NCBI GenBank assembly: GCA_018296165.2
Contig: JACKQL020000002.1
Location: forward strand, 62,001-126,000
Length of the DNA: 64,000 nt
Origin: Termitomyces sp. T153
Lineage: Eukaryota > Basidiomycota > Agaricomycetes > Agaricales > Lyophyllaceae
Direction: 5' to 3'
Shown: positions 1 to 11,439 of the stretch, piece after piece
How the letters are laid out: every line of letters starts with the position of its first letter
Position numbering within the stretch: the first letter of the stretch is position 1
Position numbers and translations under genes: made by a program
Notes under the pieces: generated by a model
The model's input: the letters and a program-made list of their open reading frames with translations, nothing else
Databases searched by the model: none
Told to the model about the DNA's origin: nothing

Positions 1-490
1 TGCTCAATGCTTAGCTAATGATCACAGCAAAATTTCTGTATGACTGACAGTTAAAATTTTGTGTATTTTCTAATGTACAGTATTATTAACATTATGCATA
101 GTTGAATTTTCAACATCAAAGAGATAACATCATAAAAGGTCCTGTTAAGGAAGAGCCACATTTCTAATCTGATATACATATTGCTATAACATCCACTTGA
201 AAAAAATTTTAAATGGTTGTTACCTTCATCAATTGTTTGTAAATTTTAATATTAAAAGTCATTATACATATTTATTTGTATTGGAATGAAACAAAGTTCC
301 CTAAATTACATTTCTTTACAAGTGAATATTAATATTGGATCAACATTGGATACTATTATTCATATGGAATAACATTGTATAGCCACTATAACATTTATTT
401 GAATAAACTTGGCAAATATTACTCTTGTTCATCATTGAAATGAACTGTATTACTTGTATTATGCTATTAAGGACAATTAATCTACAGTTT
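1..490. other. AT-rich, CpG-free sequence without a gene
   Basis: No coding pattern, RNA gene or recognisable element was found here. The stretch is very AT-rich and contains no CpG that I could see, like the rest of the left flank. It probably belongs to decayed repetitive DNA. Confidence 0.5.
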
Positions 491-491
491 T

Positions 492-745
492 TTATAGTTT
501 CTTCAGCCAAGAGGTCCAGTGCCATACTTGGACAAATACCAGAGTGACTGCTTTGCTGATGATGTTGAGGATGAGGGGCAAGGATTGTGGTGCACTGATA
601 TCAGCAAGGAAATTCCATAACCAACACAGCTGTTGACCAGTTTCACTAGCTGTAACAAACTCTGCATGGCTGCTTGGTAAGTTGCCTGCTAAGGCAATTT
701 CACTTGTGCTCCAGTTGGCTTCACCAAAGATGTATGGGTTTTGAG
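492..745 (-). mobile_element. Ty1/copia RNase H fragment (decayed)
   Basis: The minus-strand reading resembles the C-terminal RNase H-like end of a Ty1/copia polyprotein. It has a GEANW start, an SSHAEFVTASETGQQLCWL segment that matches the family pattern of a Ser-rich turn, an AE(F/Y)V motif and a WL(R)NFL helix, then a PQS(L/S)P(L/T) stretch. The region corresponding to the DN-(Q/K)-A motif is altered and the frame ends soon after. No LTR, integrase or other pol part is adjacent, so this is a relic. The family call rests on motif order only. Confidence 0.5.
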
Positions 746-984
746 TGAGTATGAAGAGAGGTGCAGGTGCAGGTGGTGGTGGTAGTGAAGGGTATGGAGC
801 ATGGGCAGAGGAGGAAAAGTGGCTTGAGAGGGAGATGGAGACAGAGATAGGGGGTGCTGAGGAGGTGCTGGGGGGTGTAGAGGGGCTGTAGGGATTTTGG
901 TGTGGGAACCAAGGGAAATTATGTGCTTGTGTGTTTTCTTTTCTTTTCTTTTGTGGGTCATGCTGATTTGATATTTTTAAGCAT

Positions 985-1235
985 TGTATAATGTGAATAA
1001 GGATGGGGTGAAGGTTACTGTGCTTACTTTTGCAAAGGGGGCAGATAGGCTTGGGGAGATACTTAAGGGTGTTGTGGAGGTTAATGAGAGGCAGAGTCAG
1101 GCAAGGGTTGTTCAGGTGCATTTTGGGTTTCATCACTATGCTAAAACAGCCATATTCATATTTTCATATGTATATGCACTACATGTAAACAACTCTCAGT
1201 CATCCTCAAAGTGCATGAACCCACCTTTGTTGTGA
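985..1235 (+). pseudogene. Fragment of an unidentified gene (VNERQ segment, copy 0)
   Basis: A short plus-strand coding-like stretch ends in VVEVNERQSQARVVQ and a GT donor. The next 120 bases match the same segment at 22,371-22,540, at 32,070-32,260 and, inverted, at 9,700-9,870. This copy extends about 30 residues further upstream than the others (VKVTVLTFAKGADRLGEIL), so it preserves more of the original exon. I do not recognise the protein. CpGs in the other copies are TpG or CpA here. No intact gene can be assembled. Confidence 0.45.
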
Positions 1236-1239
1236 TTTT

Positions 1240-2275
1240 TTTTGGTTGGTCATTGATGTAATTTATTGTAGTTAACATATGTGTATGATTTACTATTTAT
1301 GTATGCATTATGACTTTGATGTATTAAATAGATGCATCCAGTTTGTGGAGTAGGTTGGCAGCAGTACATTTGAAATTGGAGGTGAATATAACAGGTATTC
1401 ACAGGTAAAGTCTGCATGGGAGTTTGTTGAATATTAGAGGAATGGAGAGTATACTTATGCCTGCATGAAATGTGAGAACAGTCACAAGGTTAAACAATGA
1501 CTACAATGACTGTGTCAATGCCTCAACTTACTGGAACTAGCAGTATTATCCACTTGCCCAAAGTATATGAACCTAAGTGGAATTTGAGTTCTAGAATGAC
1601 AGAAAGCATAGTGTACCATTATGTAGAAAAACCTTAAAAAGAGAGCTCTGAACCCTATTACCCCATCTCAATGACTTATTGTCATACAGAGAATGAGTAT
1701 GTCAAACATGAGTGTCTCAATTGATGTGTTTGATTGGTATATCCACAATCATGGAAGGATCAGCTATAATGATTAATCTTATCATTTTTATCAGAAGGAT
1801 AAAGCATTTGCACTATTATAAGCTTGAGTCAGCTCTGATTCAATTTCAAAATAAATCATTGTAATAATTACCCTTTGCAATCTAGCAGTAGGTAACAGAC
1901 CAGTGATGAGACTTTGATGATAGGGGAAGGTTAAGATGGTAACTGCAAGGCCTGCATGTACATATAAATATAGGTACTTGCATATTATGGTCATACAGTG
2001 CATAGGTTTGCATTATGAAGAGTACTGATGTATAGAACATTGTTAATGAGTGATGGGGAGGTAGTTGGTACTTTTACATAACTCCAACAATAACTTGAAT
2101 GATCACTTCTAGATATTGATGATAGAGTGCCAGTGAGGTGCATCTAGTAAACAGGATTCTGAATAATTTTCAAATTACACAGGTGCTAATACTTATGTCA
2201 AGAATGCTCATGTCAAAAAGGCTCAAGTAGTGATTGAGGTAAAAAAAGTAAAAGGCCCATGAGAGCAATTGCAAG
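1240..2275. repeat. CpG-free repeat flank shared with the NLR 3' flanks
   Basis: No gene is visible. Parts of this stretch, read on the minus strand, match 27,330-28,260 and 36,100-37,100 (the region around 1,540-1,600 matches about 27,840-27,900). It is therefore the left-arm counterpart of the sequence that lies beyond the Tc1 remnant 3' of each NLR-like gene. Confidence 0.55.
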
Positions 2276-2277
2276 GG

Positions 2278-2580
2278 CCAAAATTGCTCCATTCTGGCAG
2301 GAAGTGTCTCATGGTTTGAGGACAACAACATTCAAGTGCCTTTCTGGCCTGCACAATCCTTAGACATTAATCCCCAATGAACACCTGGAGGTGCACTTGA
2401 AGAAGAGGTTGGATTAATACCCAACACCATTAAAAGAAGTACATAAGTTGTAGGAGAGTGTGGTAGAGGAATGGAAGAACATCCCTCAAGAAACATACTA
2501 GAAGCTGCTAGAAGGCCCAAGAAGAAGGATTCATGCAGTCATTGAACCCAAAAGTCATATCAAATATTAGTTAGGATTTT
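2278..2580 (+). mobile_element. Tc1/mariner transposase C-terminal remnant
   Basis: Frames on the plus strand give a decayed Tc1-type DDE transposase end: WFEDNNIQV, then WPAQS-DINP, EHLE-HLKKRL, VVEEWKNIPQE and RRRIHAVIE in order. This matches the family layout (NPIEHLW, LKRRL, EW-IP, RRI-AVIEA). Stops and frameshifts interrupt it and the catalytic N-terminal half is missing. A terminal-inverted-repeat-like CACTGTA lies at 2,737-2,743. The homologous remnants at 27.2 kb and 35.5 kb sit in the same position relative to their NLR-like genes. Confidence 0.75.
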
Positions 2581-2804
2581 AATAGAGGGTGTAATGCTGT
2601 TCCAATGGCTGAATATTTTGTTTTGATTTATTACACAACAATTTCTATAGGAATGAGTTGATCTAGAATGCATTATCAAGCAACTGCATAGGACCTTTAC
2701 ATATATTCATTTGGGAATTAATCATTTATTGATTGTCACTGTATAAGCTGGTCTTTACAAAATGATCAAACATTGAGATAATTTGTTAAACTATTGTGGA
2801 ACTT

Positions 2805-2925
2805 GTTGCTGCATTTATTCAGCCCCTTGAAGCTTTTCAGCTCTGGCTAGAGTCAACCAAAGATTCTTCATGCTACTAAAAATACAAGGATGATCATTTC
2901 CCCACTCTTTGCAGTAACATTGCTT
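2805..2925 (-). pseudogene. Detached TPR unit of the NLR family
   Basis: Minus-strand sequence reads GNDHP, SSMKNL, TLARAEKLQ and MQQQV, one 42-residue TPR unit of the kind in the adjacent NLR-like gene. It has an internal stop and ends at the same point where the other two copies stop, just before the Tc1 terminal repeat. About 670 bp of unrelated sequence separates it from the end of the main gene. Confidence 0.65.
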
Positions 2926-3590
2926 GCAGGCCTATTAACTAGTGGGACTGTAAGCTCAGCCAGTGCAGCCCCTTGCCTTCTGCATTGCCCTCTCCTTTTG
3001 CCTCTTGCTGGACACTTGTCCCTTGCCCAGTGTGCCTTAGGGCCAGCTTACCTGTTGCCACTGGTGGCCTGATGGGTCAGATATTGAGTAGTGGGCTTGG
3101 CTTGGACAATCCATGGTCAATGTTCCCTTACAATGGCCCTGAACTTCAGCAGTGAAGAGGTGAGCATCCAATGAGAAGCAAAGGCAGAGGGCAAGGAAGA
3201 AGGTGAGAAGCCACACTGGCTGAGCATGGAGTCCCACTAATGAATAGACCTGGAAGTGATGCTATTGTCAGCACTGAGGATATTCTATCCTTGAGTCCTT
3301 CCTATATACTACATTGGCTGGCACTATGACTACTACCTAATGACTAAGAGACAGCCACTGACTAAGTGCTATTGACTAAGTAGGCTGGTATGTAACAGGA
3401 GTACAGTAAGCAACAGTAATCAGTGCTGAATAATGCCAAGACAAAGTATGTAACTCGGTATAACATATAGAATGGCTTCTGGAGACCAGAGACCAGCTGA
3501 TCTGTCAGGTGATGATGGCAAGATGGAAGGAGAGTAGGAGTGGGTGGGGTGGCACCAGGGATGGCTAGATAGAGTGCTGAGCCCCAGATG
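2926..3590. other. CpG-poor spacer between TPR remnant and NLR1
   Basis: No gene recognised. Short open frames exist on both strands but none resembles a known protein. The stretch interrupts the TPR array relative to the other NLR copies, so it is probably an insertion or rearrangement junction. Confidence 0.4.
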
Positions 3591-6500
3591 CTAAGTCTGG
3601 ATAGAGTGGAGCCAGTCTAAAACCAGTCTCTTTTCAATAGCTAGGACCTTGTCCAGCATCTCTTCAGCCTCTTGAAGCTTTCCAGCTCTTTGTAGAATGA
3701 CCTTGAGATATTTCATGCTATCAAGAGTATTAGGATGATCATTACCTAATACTCTTTGCTGAATAGCTAGAACCTGTTGCTGCATCTCTTCAGCCTCTTG
3801 AAGCTTTCCAGCTCTGAATAGAGTGTTTCCAAGATTGTTCATGCTACCAAGAGTATCAGGATGATCATTTCCTAATACTCTTTGCTGAATAGCTAGGACT
3901 TGTTGCTGCATCTCTTCAGCCTCTTGAAGCTTTGCAGCTCTGAAGAGAGTGACACCAAGGTTGTTCATGCTATCAAGAGTGTCAGGATGATCATTACCTA
4001 ATATTCTTTGCTGAATAGCAAGGAGCTGTTGCTGCATCTCTTCAGCCTCTTGAAGCTTTCCAGCTCTAGATAGAGTCAATCCAAGATTGTTCATGTCACC
4101 AAGAGTATCAGGATGATCATTTCCTACTTTTCTTTGATTGATAGCAAGGACCTGTCTCTGCATCTCTTCAGCCTCTTGAAGCTTTCCAGCTCTGGATAGA
4201 GTGTTTCCAAGGTTGTTTAAGCTATCAAGAGTATCAGGATGGTGATTTCCTAATTCTCTTTGCTTAATAGCTAAGACCTGTTGCTGCATCTCTTCAGCCT
4301 CTTGAAGCTTTGCAGCTCTGAATAGAGTCAACCCAAGGTTCTTCATGCCATCAAGAGTATGAGGATGATCATTACCTAATACTCTTTGCTGAATAGCTAG
4401 GACCTTTTGCTGCATCTTTTCAGCCTCTTGAAACTTTCCAGCTCTGAATAGAGTGTTGCCAAGATTGTTCATGCTACTAAGAGTACCAGGATGATCATTT
4501 CCTAATAATCTTTGCTGGGTAGCTAGGACCTGTTGCTGCATTTCTTCAGCTTCTTGAAGCTTTCCAGCTCTGCATAGAGTGCTTCCAAGATTGTTCATGC
4601 TACCAAGAGTATCTGGATGATCATTTCCTAATTCTCTTTGCTGAATAGCTAGGACTTGTTGCTGCATCTTTTCAGCCTCTTGGATCTTTCCAGCTTTCTG
4701 GAGAGTGTTTTCAAGATTGTTCATACTACCAAGAGTATTAGGATGATCAATACCTAATATTCTTTGCTGGATAGCTAGGAGCTGTTGCTGCATCTCCTCA
4801 GCCTCTTGAATTTCTCCAGCTCTAGATAAAGTCAATCCAAGATTGTTCATGCTACCCAGAGTATCAAGATGATCATTTCCCAAATCTCTTTGCTTAATAG
4901 CTAAGACCTGTTGCTGCATCTTTTCAGCCTCTTGAAGCTTTCCAGCTCTGAATAGAGTGTTTCCAAGATTGTTCATGCTACCAAGAGTATCAGGATGATC
5001 ATTTCCTAATAATCTTTGCTGGGTAGCTAGGACCTGTTGCTGCATTTCTTCAGCTTCTTGAAGCTTTCCAGCTCTGGCTAGAGTGATCCCAAGATTCTTC
5101 ATGCTACCAAGAGTATCAGGATGATCACTTCCTAATACTCTTCTCCAAATACCTAGAACCTGTTGCTGCATGACTTTAGCCTCTTGAAGCTTTCCAGCTA
5201 TGGATAGAGTGGTTCCAAGACTGTTCATGCTACCAAGACTATCATGATGATCATTTCCTAATACTCTCTGCCTGACAGTTAGGACATGCCTCTGCATCTC
5301 TTCAGCCTCTTGAAGCTTTCCAGCTCTGGCTAGAGTAATCCCAAGACCATTCATGCTATCAAGAGTATCAGGATGATCATTACCTAATACTCTTTCCTGA
5401 ATAGCTAGAACCTGTTGCTGCATGTCCTCAGCCTCTTGAAGCTTCCCAGCTCTGCATAGAGTGCTTCCAAGATTGTTCATGCTACCAAGAGTATCAGGAT
5501 GATCATTTCCTAATACTCTTTGCTGAATAGCTAAGACCTGTTCCTGCATCTCTTCAGCCTCTTGGAACTTTCCAGCTCTGGCTAGAGTCAATCCAAGATT
5601 GTTCATGCTACTGAGAGTATAAGGATGATCATTTCCTAATTCTCCTTGCTGGATAGCTAGGACCTGTCGCTGCATTTCTTCAGCCTTTTGAAGCTTTCCA
5701 GCTTTAGTTAGAGTGTTTCCAAGGCTGGTCATGCTAACAAGGGTATCAGGATGACCATTTCCTAATACTCTCTGCCGGATAGCTAGGACTTTCCCTTGCA
5801 TCTCTTCAGCCTCTTGAAAATTTCCAGCTCTTTCTAGAGTGTTTTCAAGATTGTTCATGCTACCAAGAGTATAAGGATGATCATTTCCTAATACTCTTCG
5901 CTCAACAGCTAGGACCTGTTGCTGTATCTCTTCAGCCTCTTGGATTTTTCCAGCTTTCTGTAGAGTGTTTCCAAGATTGTTCATGCTACCAAGAGTATCA
6001 GGATGATCATTTCCTAATTTTCTTTGCTTAATAGCTAGAACCTGTCTCTGCATCTCTTCAGCCTCTTGAAGCTTTCCAGCTCTGGATAGAGTGTTTCCAA
6101 GATTGTTCATGCTACCAAGAGTATCTGGATGATCATTTCCTAATTCTCTTTGCTGAATAGCTAGGACCTGTTGCTGGATTTCTTCAGCCTCATGAAGCTT
6201 TCCAGACATATTCAATGCATGTCCTAGCCTGTTTTGCCAGGTGTAAAGCATGTCAGGTTCTTTTTTTTTGATACCATCTATGATTTTTTCCAACTCCTTT
6301 ACAATCTCACTCCACAATTCAGCTTTCCACAAGAATTCAATAAAGACCTCAGCAGTTTTCAACTCTAATAATGTGTCATGATGCAATCTTCTCACATGAG
6401 GCAGCCACAATTGTACATCATTGTAGAGGAAGTCCTTCTTTCCCAAGCAATAATATACTTGTGAAGCAAACTGATGTATCTCCTCCTTTTCTTTTTCTGA

Positions 6501-8824
6501 TAAAAACTCATGACAACATTGTTGAACTAGAGGATGTATTGTTACCAGGTTGTCTCCAATCCTTTCAACCAATGAATAAGATGAAAGCAATTTCATTGTA
6601 TCATCCATTAGCATTTCATCCCACTTTACATCATGAAAAAATAAAGTTAGAAGCCTCAAAAGCTCCTGGCCTTGATTTCTTTCATCAGTACTGACATTGT
6701 TCCATGCTCTGTGGAACATATCTATAGGAATTCTGCTATAATGGCAAACACTCCAAAAGTTGAGTGTTGCCTTTGCCTTGACATCAAGTTTGTCATAGCT
6801 AATTTTCCAAGTGGAGTAAACTGACAAGGAGTAATTATCAACTTTTTGCCTTGATTCATGTTTCAAAAACCTCTTTTTATTTGCTCTATACTTCTCAATA
6901 TATTGGTCAAATCCCATCCATTTCTCTTGTAACAAGTAATGACCAGCTTGCACAATAGCTAGAGCAAAATAGCCAAGTTCTTGAACTAGATCTTTGGCTT
7001 CTGTACTTGGAGATAACTCAGATTTGCCACAAATTTTGTATAGAAGATCAATTGCATCATCTTCTGTCAACTCCTCAATCCTGTCATTTTGGTGAGGAGC
7101 ATGAATTGTGCAATCTTGATTTCTTGTAGTGATGATAATGTTCCCATGTTGGCAGGAGGGGAAAAAAGACTGTAGAGCAATTCCTGGGTCATCTGCATTG
7201 TCAAATATCGATAATCAATCTTTCTGCTGGTGGTACAGGATTTTAATGCCAGCAGCAGAATTTGGTTCAGGAACTTTTGCCTGACTAGCAATAAACTTGT
7301 AGAATTGTTCTATAGAAACTCTTGAGCTTGCATCAATCAAATATACAGATTCAAATCTTAACAACTGTTCAGATGTAGTATAGTATATCACAACACCTCA
7401 CCTACCTTGACTTATGCATTGCTAAAAACTGCAGCACAATTTGTGTCTTTCCAGCTCCTCCTAAACCATACAAAACATATCTTTTCTGCACTTTTTTCTT
7501 CACTGATCCATGATCTGTGGCAAAGTAGTAATCTAACTTTGTCAAGATATCTTTTCTTCCAGTAAAGACTTGAGTAGGTGCAGGAATCTGATAAATGTCT
7601 TCTATAACAGCAGTTTGGACATCTTGAGACAGCTGAGACCCTCTGAAATTTCCTACAGAAATCTTGCAGGGACCGGCATGTAAAGCTTGCACTAGATCAT
7701 CAAGATGGCCATCAACACTAGGGTGATGCAAGTAAGCCAAAGTGTGTGACTTGATCTCTGATAGCTTCTTTGGATCATCAAAAGTAGCATTCTGTAGACC
7801 TTGGTCTACATTCAGCCTATAAAACACACCAGAAATGTGCTTAAATTGCCTTGTCAACTCTGCAGCAACAGTTTCACTGTCAGTTGCAATCCTACTGACA
7901 AGGTTCAACATCTTGCTTGCATCAGTAGATTGCAATGAAATTGGACCAAGCTGCCCACAACCAATGCTAACAAGGCAGGCCACATGTGCAGAGGGACCAA
8001 ACACACTCTCTACTTCCTCAAGAAGAAGTTTGGTAGGGTTACTAAATCCCAGATTACCACCAATGAAAGATTCTTGGATACCCCCATCTTTAATCAGTGC
8101 AGGCTTAAAAAGTCCAGGGATAGCAGTGGTCACACGTGCTGCCTCTACAATGGTGCAATTATAACCCTGATTTGCACCCACCATGTATGAACGAAAAAGT
8201 CGTGGTGTCATGTGTACTGCAGGGAGTGCCACAACAAAACTAGAAATTGCAAATTTAGCTTCATTCTATCCAGTAACAGAAAATCAGACAAACCTCCTAC
8301 AACACTTATCATCTTGTAACAGAGCATTGGGAAGCAGTCCACAAGACTTGATTATTGCCTTCATCCCATCTTCAAAAACTGAGGCTTTAAACATCTCCTT
8401 TTTGTTTCTTGCCTTCCTATCTAAGAAGACATGAGAAGTGAAGCGAACATATTCCTCAATGGCCTGGTCAATAGGCATCCCAAGTCGTCCAAGAATCAAT
8501 GCAATAAGACTAATATTACTGGTCAGTAACTAACAATATTGACAATAGGTAGATCATTTAAAGACGTACCCTCCTGTGCCAACACCACCAATGAGATCAA
8601 AATACTCGCAGGGTTTTGGAACTGTGTTGGCATGAGTAATGAACTTAAGCCTGTTCATGAGCTCCTGAATGATCAGCAGCTCGGAGAGACCACGGGTACC
8701 GCCATCGTCTACGTTGATTGTGCCAGATTAGTACTATGAGTAACATGACAAGAATCAGCCTACCAAGAGCGAGAAGCCTGAGCCCACGTTGAGCTTGTAC
8801 AATTTCAGTATCAGTATTCTGCAT
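3591..8824 (-). pseudogene. NLR1: patatin/NB-ARC/TPR NLR-like gene with one premature stop
   Basis: Five exons can be placed at 8824-8764, 8708-8570, 8509-8294, 8239-7406 and 7356-3591, all with GT-AG introns identical in position to NLR2. Together they make 1,671 codons. The N-terminal patatin-like domain has DGGTRG (oxyanion loop) and GVGTGG where an active patatin has GTSTGG. The NB-ARC follows with P-loop GLGGAGKT and IFDNADD. The rest is about 20 kinesin-light-chain-type TPR units of 42 residues. The Trp codon before the Walker B motif is TGA at 7215-7217, the only break I found. A sequencing error or readthrough cannot be excluded. Related fungal NLRs (such as PLP-1) act in cytoplasmic allorecognition and cell death, so a similar role is inferred. 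CpG is nearly absent below position 8,130. Confidence 0.85.
3620..6235 (-). repeat. Array of about 20 TPR-coding 126-bp repeats in NLR1
   Basis: Each unit is 126 bp and encodes 42 residues with the pattern LQEAEEMQQQVLAI-QR-LGN, then DHPDTL-SMNNLG-TL-RAGK. I count about 20 intervals, plus a divergent first unit (LHEAEEIQ) and a last one (LQEAEEMLDKVL). Neighbouring units differ by only a few residues, mainly at the positions after LG and TL and in the helix after VLA. This suggests recent amplification and exchange between units. Confidence 0.9.
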
Positions 8825-9109
8825 GGTGCGATTTCAATCCTGGCGATAGGTCTGAGAGATGGCAAAAAGATGGGAGATGGCAAAAAGATGGGTGCGAACT
8901 TGCCGGGGTAAATCAGATAGAACCAAAACAACTGATCTCACGCTTTGACCGACGCCGCTGTCCTGCCTTCCAGAATGTTCTAACGCTGGAAAGATAATTC
9001 TAAATGGAGCTCAAGCACAAGCCCGATTGTTAAAGGAAACTGTGTGCCTTTTGTTCTCTCACCCTTTCCAAATCCAAAGACATCCACCAGCTCGCAGTAG
9101 ACGTTACAG

Positions 9110-9395
9110 GGTATGTTGACGCCGCCGCACGGGACCGCAAGACCGCGAAAAGGAACGCGAGAGGCTCGACCGCGAACGAGAAAACAACAACAATAGCACA
9201 TCCTCTCCGAACACCTCTGCGCCAATGACCCAGCCACCACCGATTTCAGCATCTGCTCCTCTTCTGACAACACCAATTTCCCTCAGTCGCGGGTCCAAGT
9301 CATCCTCCACTCCATCACAGGCCGACGCGACTCTGCACACTGGCCCGACTTCCCCCCCAGCCTTTCTCCTAGCCCCGTCCAGGTAGGGTCGGATG
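9110..9395 (+). pseudogene. Fragment of an unidentified gene (Arg-rich/Ser-Pro-rich exon)
   Basis: A plus-strand frame reads DREKERERLDRERENNNN followed by a Ser/Thr/Pro-rich stretch and ends at a plausible donor (CCAG/GTAGGG near 9,387). Charge and codon use look like a genuine exon of a low-complexity regulatory protein. The mirrored copy at 23,195-23,400 (minus) has lost the frame. No start or further exon is visible, so it is a duplicated gene fragment. The protein is not recognised. Confidence 0.4.
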
Positions 9396-9448
9396 GCGTA
9401 AGGACTACATGGCAGCAACCGATCCCCGGATTAGCGTTGTGCGTAAAC

Positions 9449-9872
9449 TCACTGGCGTAAAATGTAAACTAGCACTCGAACAAGGTGGCAAGGAAGGCGA
9501 CATTTGGCCAATCCAAGTCCCCTGGCACATCCTGCCCCACCCGCACCTGGTACACCGGCGCTGCGTCGGAGGGTATATCCAGCGCGAACGTCGTGCGCAG
9601 CGCCGGGAGCAGATGGGACGAGTGGTGCTCCGCGTGGACGTGCTTGAGCTCGCGGGTGGGTGTCGTCGATGAAACCGTGGATAGGAGGGATTTGTACGCT
9701 TCGAGGATAGCTGAGAGCTGTTCGTGTTCGCGCATACACGTATAAGAATAAGAATATGATTATTTTAGCATAGTGATGAATACCAAGAAACCAAAAGCGT
9801 AAACACACCTGAACGAACCTCGCCCGACTCTGTCTCTCATTAGCCTCCACAACACCCACAACTTATATAATT
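9449..9872 (-). pseudogene. Fragment of an unidentified gene (VNERQ segment, copy 1)
   Basis: Minus strand: GVVEANERQSRARFVQ, a short intron starting GTGTGTTTACGC and ending near 9,735, then REHEQLSAILEAYKSLLS, a TPTRELKHVHAEHH segment, PALRTTFALDIPSDAAP and VGQDVPGDLDWPNVAFL. This is the least decayed of four copies and looks like two adjacent exons of one helical protein. It ends in a stop without a normal gene end. I could not name the family. It lies convergent with the Arg-rich fragment just to its left. Confidence 0.45.
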
Positions 9873-10240
9873 GTTGGACACAACAAAGTTCAATGAACCT
9901 GAGGCTTCTCTAGGTCTCTGGTCCGCCGTGCTTGTCAATGGTCCACACTTGATGATGGATTATCTTAAAAGTAAGGCTCAAAGTATTTGTCTATTGTGCC
10001 ATGGGCTTGACTGTATCATTGTATCAGACAACAATAGGTTGGAAATATGGACAGCCAACTTAGTCTTGACTTGAGATCAAGAGAGGATCTCATTAAAAAT
10101 GTACATCAAGTTGGATGTCAGGTACAGTGTACTGATCAAGTAAGCCGAATATTGTGGACAAGGCTCACAGCTGTCCATGTAGAACAAAAAAGGATGCATA
10201 ATAATTGGGATTCATTTTTTTTTTAAAAAAAGTAAAACAA
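9873..10240. repeat. Inverted-arm spacer (match to 22,020-22,365)
   Basis: No gene. This segment matches the right arm around 22,020-22,365 in inverted orientation (for example the stretch with CTCTAGGTCTCTGGTCCGCC). The right arm has an additional 1.2 kb (20.84-22.02 kb) that is absent here. Confidence 0.6.
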
Positions 10241-10290
10241 ATGTACCCCTAGCGTACCACCCATTCAAGTGGGTCATTTTAGAAGATTGT
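10235..10290 (-). promoter_or_regulatory. Orphan GGN-family promoter box (left arm)
   Basis: Contains the near-palindrome GTACCCCTAGCGTAC at 10,243-10,257, followed by the CCATTCAAGTGGGTC block shared with the promoters of the GGN-protein genes. No GGN gene follows on its downstream (minus) side. The mirror position in the right arm (20,711) is an orphan too. Confidence 0.6.
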
Positions 10291-10879
10291 CAAAGAGAAT
10301 GATGTACTAGGTCCCGGTGGTAGATGGATAGCTGTCCAACGCCGCATGCGTTCCACACGACCGCGATGATGGAGGTTGGTGGTTAGACAGCTCACGGTCA
10401 CGCCCGCTACTTCACACGTCGAAATACGTCTCCCCTCCCCCCGTCCCTCCTTCCGTAGAGACGTCATGCATGCGATTGGATGCGTTGGACACATAGGCTG
10501 TGAGCTAAGTACTTGTGATGCATGATCGGTAATGGAGTCGTTGTTTTTGTGATGAGGGCCTTGAAAACACGTACGGACTACACGCATTGCTCGTCGACTT
10601 TGAAGGTTCCCAAATCGTGTTAATAAGGCTCACCGCTCAGCTCCTGTGCTTCGAAGAAAGCTGTGAGTGTCAAAGACAAATATTTCATACTAAGCCATCA
10701 TGGCGCGCGACGTCATAAAAATAGGTAAGACTACTGCCTTGCCCTCTCAAAAGCTCAAAAGACAAATCTCTGAGTCCATTAGCAATAATCATTATTAAAA
10801 CTGTAGTATTAAGTAACCCAAGGCCCAGGAAACAAACAGCCCAACTCGAAGATGTAGCATAAAGATGTAGTGTAGACCA

Positions 10880-11272
10880 GGCATCTACCACCTCCATTAC
10901 CACCGTTTCCACCGTTCCCGCCGTTTCCACCCTATGATCCACCACCCCCATTCCCACCGTCCCCACCGTTCCCACCATTCCCACCGTCCCCACCGTCCCC
11001 ACCGTTCCCTCCATTCCCACCGTCCCCACCCCGAGACCCACCGCCACTATTTCCGCCATTTCCTTCGTTCCCACCATTACCACCGTTCCCACCCAAGATC
11101 CACCGCCACCGTTTCCATCATTTCCTCCGTTACCACCATTACCACCATTACCACCCCAAGATCCACCGGTCCCATTTCCACCATTCCCGCCATTCCCGCC
11201 TTTCCCACCGCCCCACCACCCGCCATAGTCGTTCCAGTCATTATAGCCTCCCCATCCACCATTTCCGGCAGT
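10880..11272 (-). pseudogene. GGN-A: broken Gly/Asn-repeat protein gene
   Basis: Minus-strand sequence encodes the family pattern GNGGWGGYNDWN, YGGWWGG, then GGN repeats and GGGGSW blocks. It carries at least two lesions: a one-base loss inside a GGSW block near 11,090 (TCTTGGGTGGG where relatives have TCTTGGGGTGGG-like sequence), and a TAG where relatives have TGG near 10,935. The signal-peptide exon and start region are missing because the promoter box at 11,272-11,287 joins directly to the repeat region. The 3' flank matches that of GGN-D at 20.2-20.5 kb. Confidence 0.8.
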
Positions 11273-11350
11273 GCACCCCTAGCGTACCCCTTGACCATTC
11301 AAGTGGGTTGATCAAACCTCTTAAAAGTGCACATATGATTTAGTATTACT
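11265..11350 (-). promoter_or_regulatory. GGN-A promoter remnant
   Basis: Contains GCACCCCTAGCGTAC (about 11,273-11,287), CCATTCAAGTGGGT, and further upstream the GTGCACATATGAT block shared with the other family promoters. The TATA and transcription-start part is deleted. Confidence 0.6.
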
Positions 11351-11439
11351 TGGTATGATATTTTTCTTTCCGATTTGTGAAGGTGAAAGGTGGTGCTGGA
11401 GCGCCACAACGTGACATTGGGATGTGATGAACAGGGGAT

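Noticed and set aside
3591..7070. NLR1 as an independent 1,159-residue TPR protein starting at TEDDAIDLL
   Set aside because: The apparent start is TTG inside the NB-ARC. The frame continues upstream to the TGA at 7,215, and the rest of the NLR lies in the same order as in NLR2.
10934..11311. 125-codon His/Pro/Arg-rich plus-strand frame over GGN-A
   Set aside because: A shifted reading of the broken GGN repeat; no relative is open in this frame.
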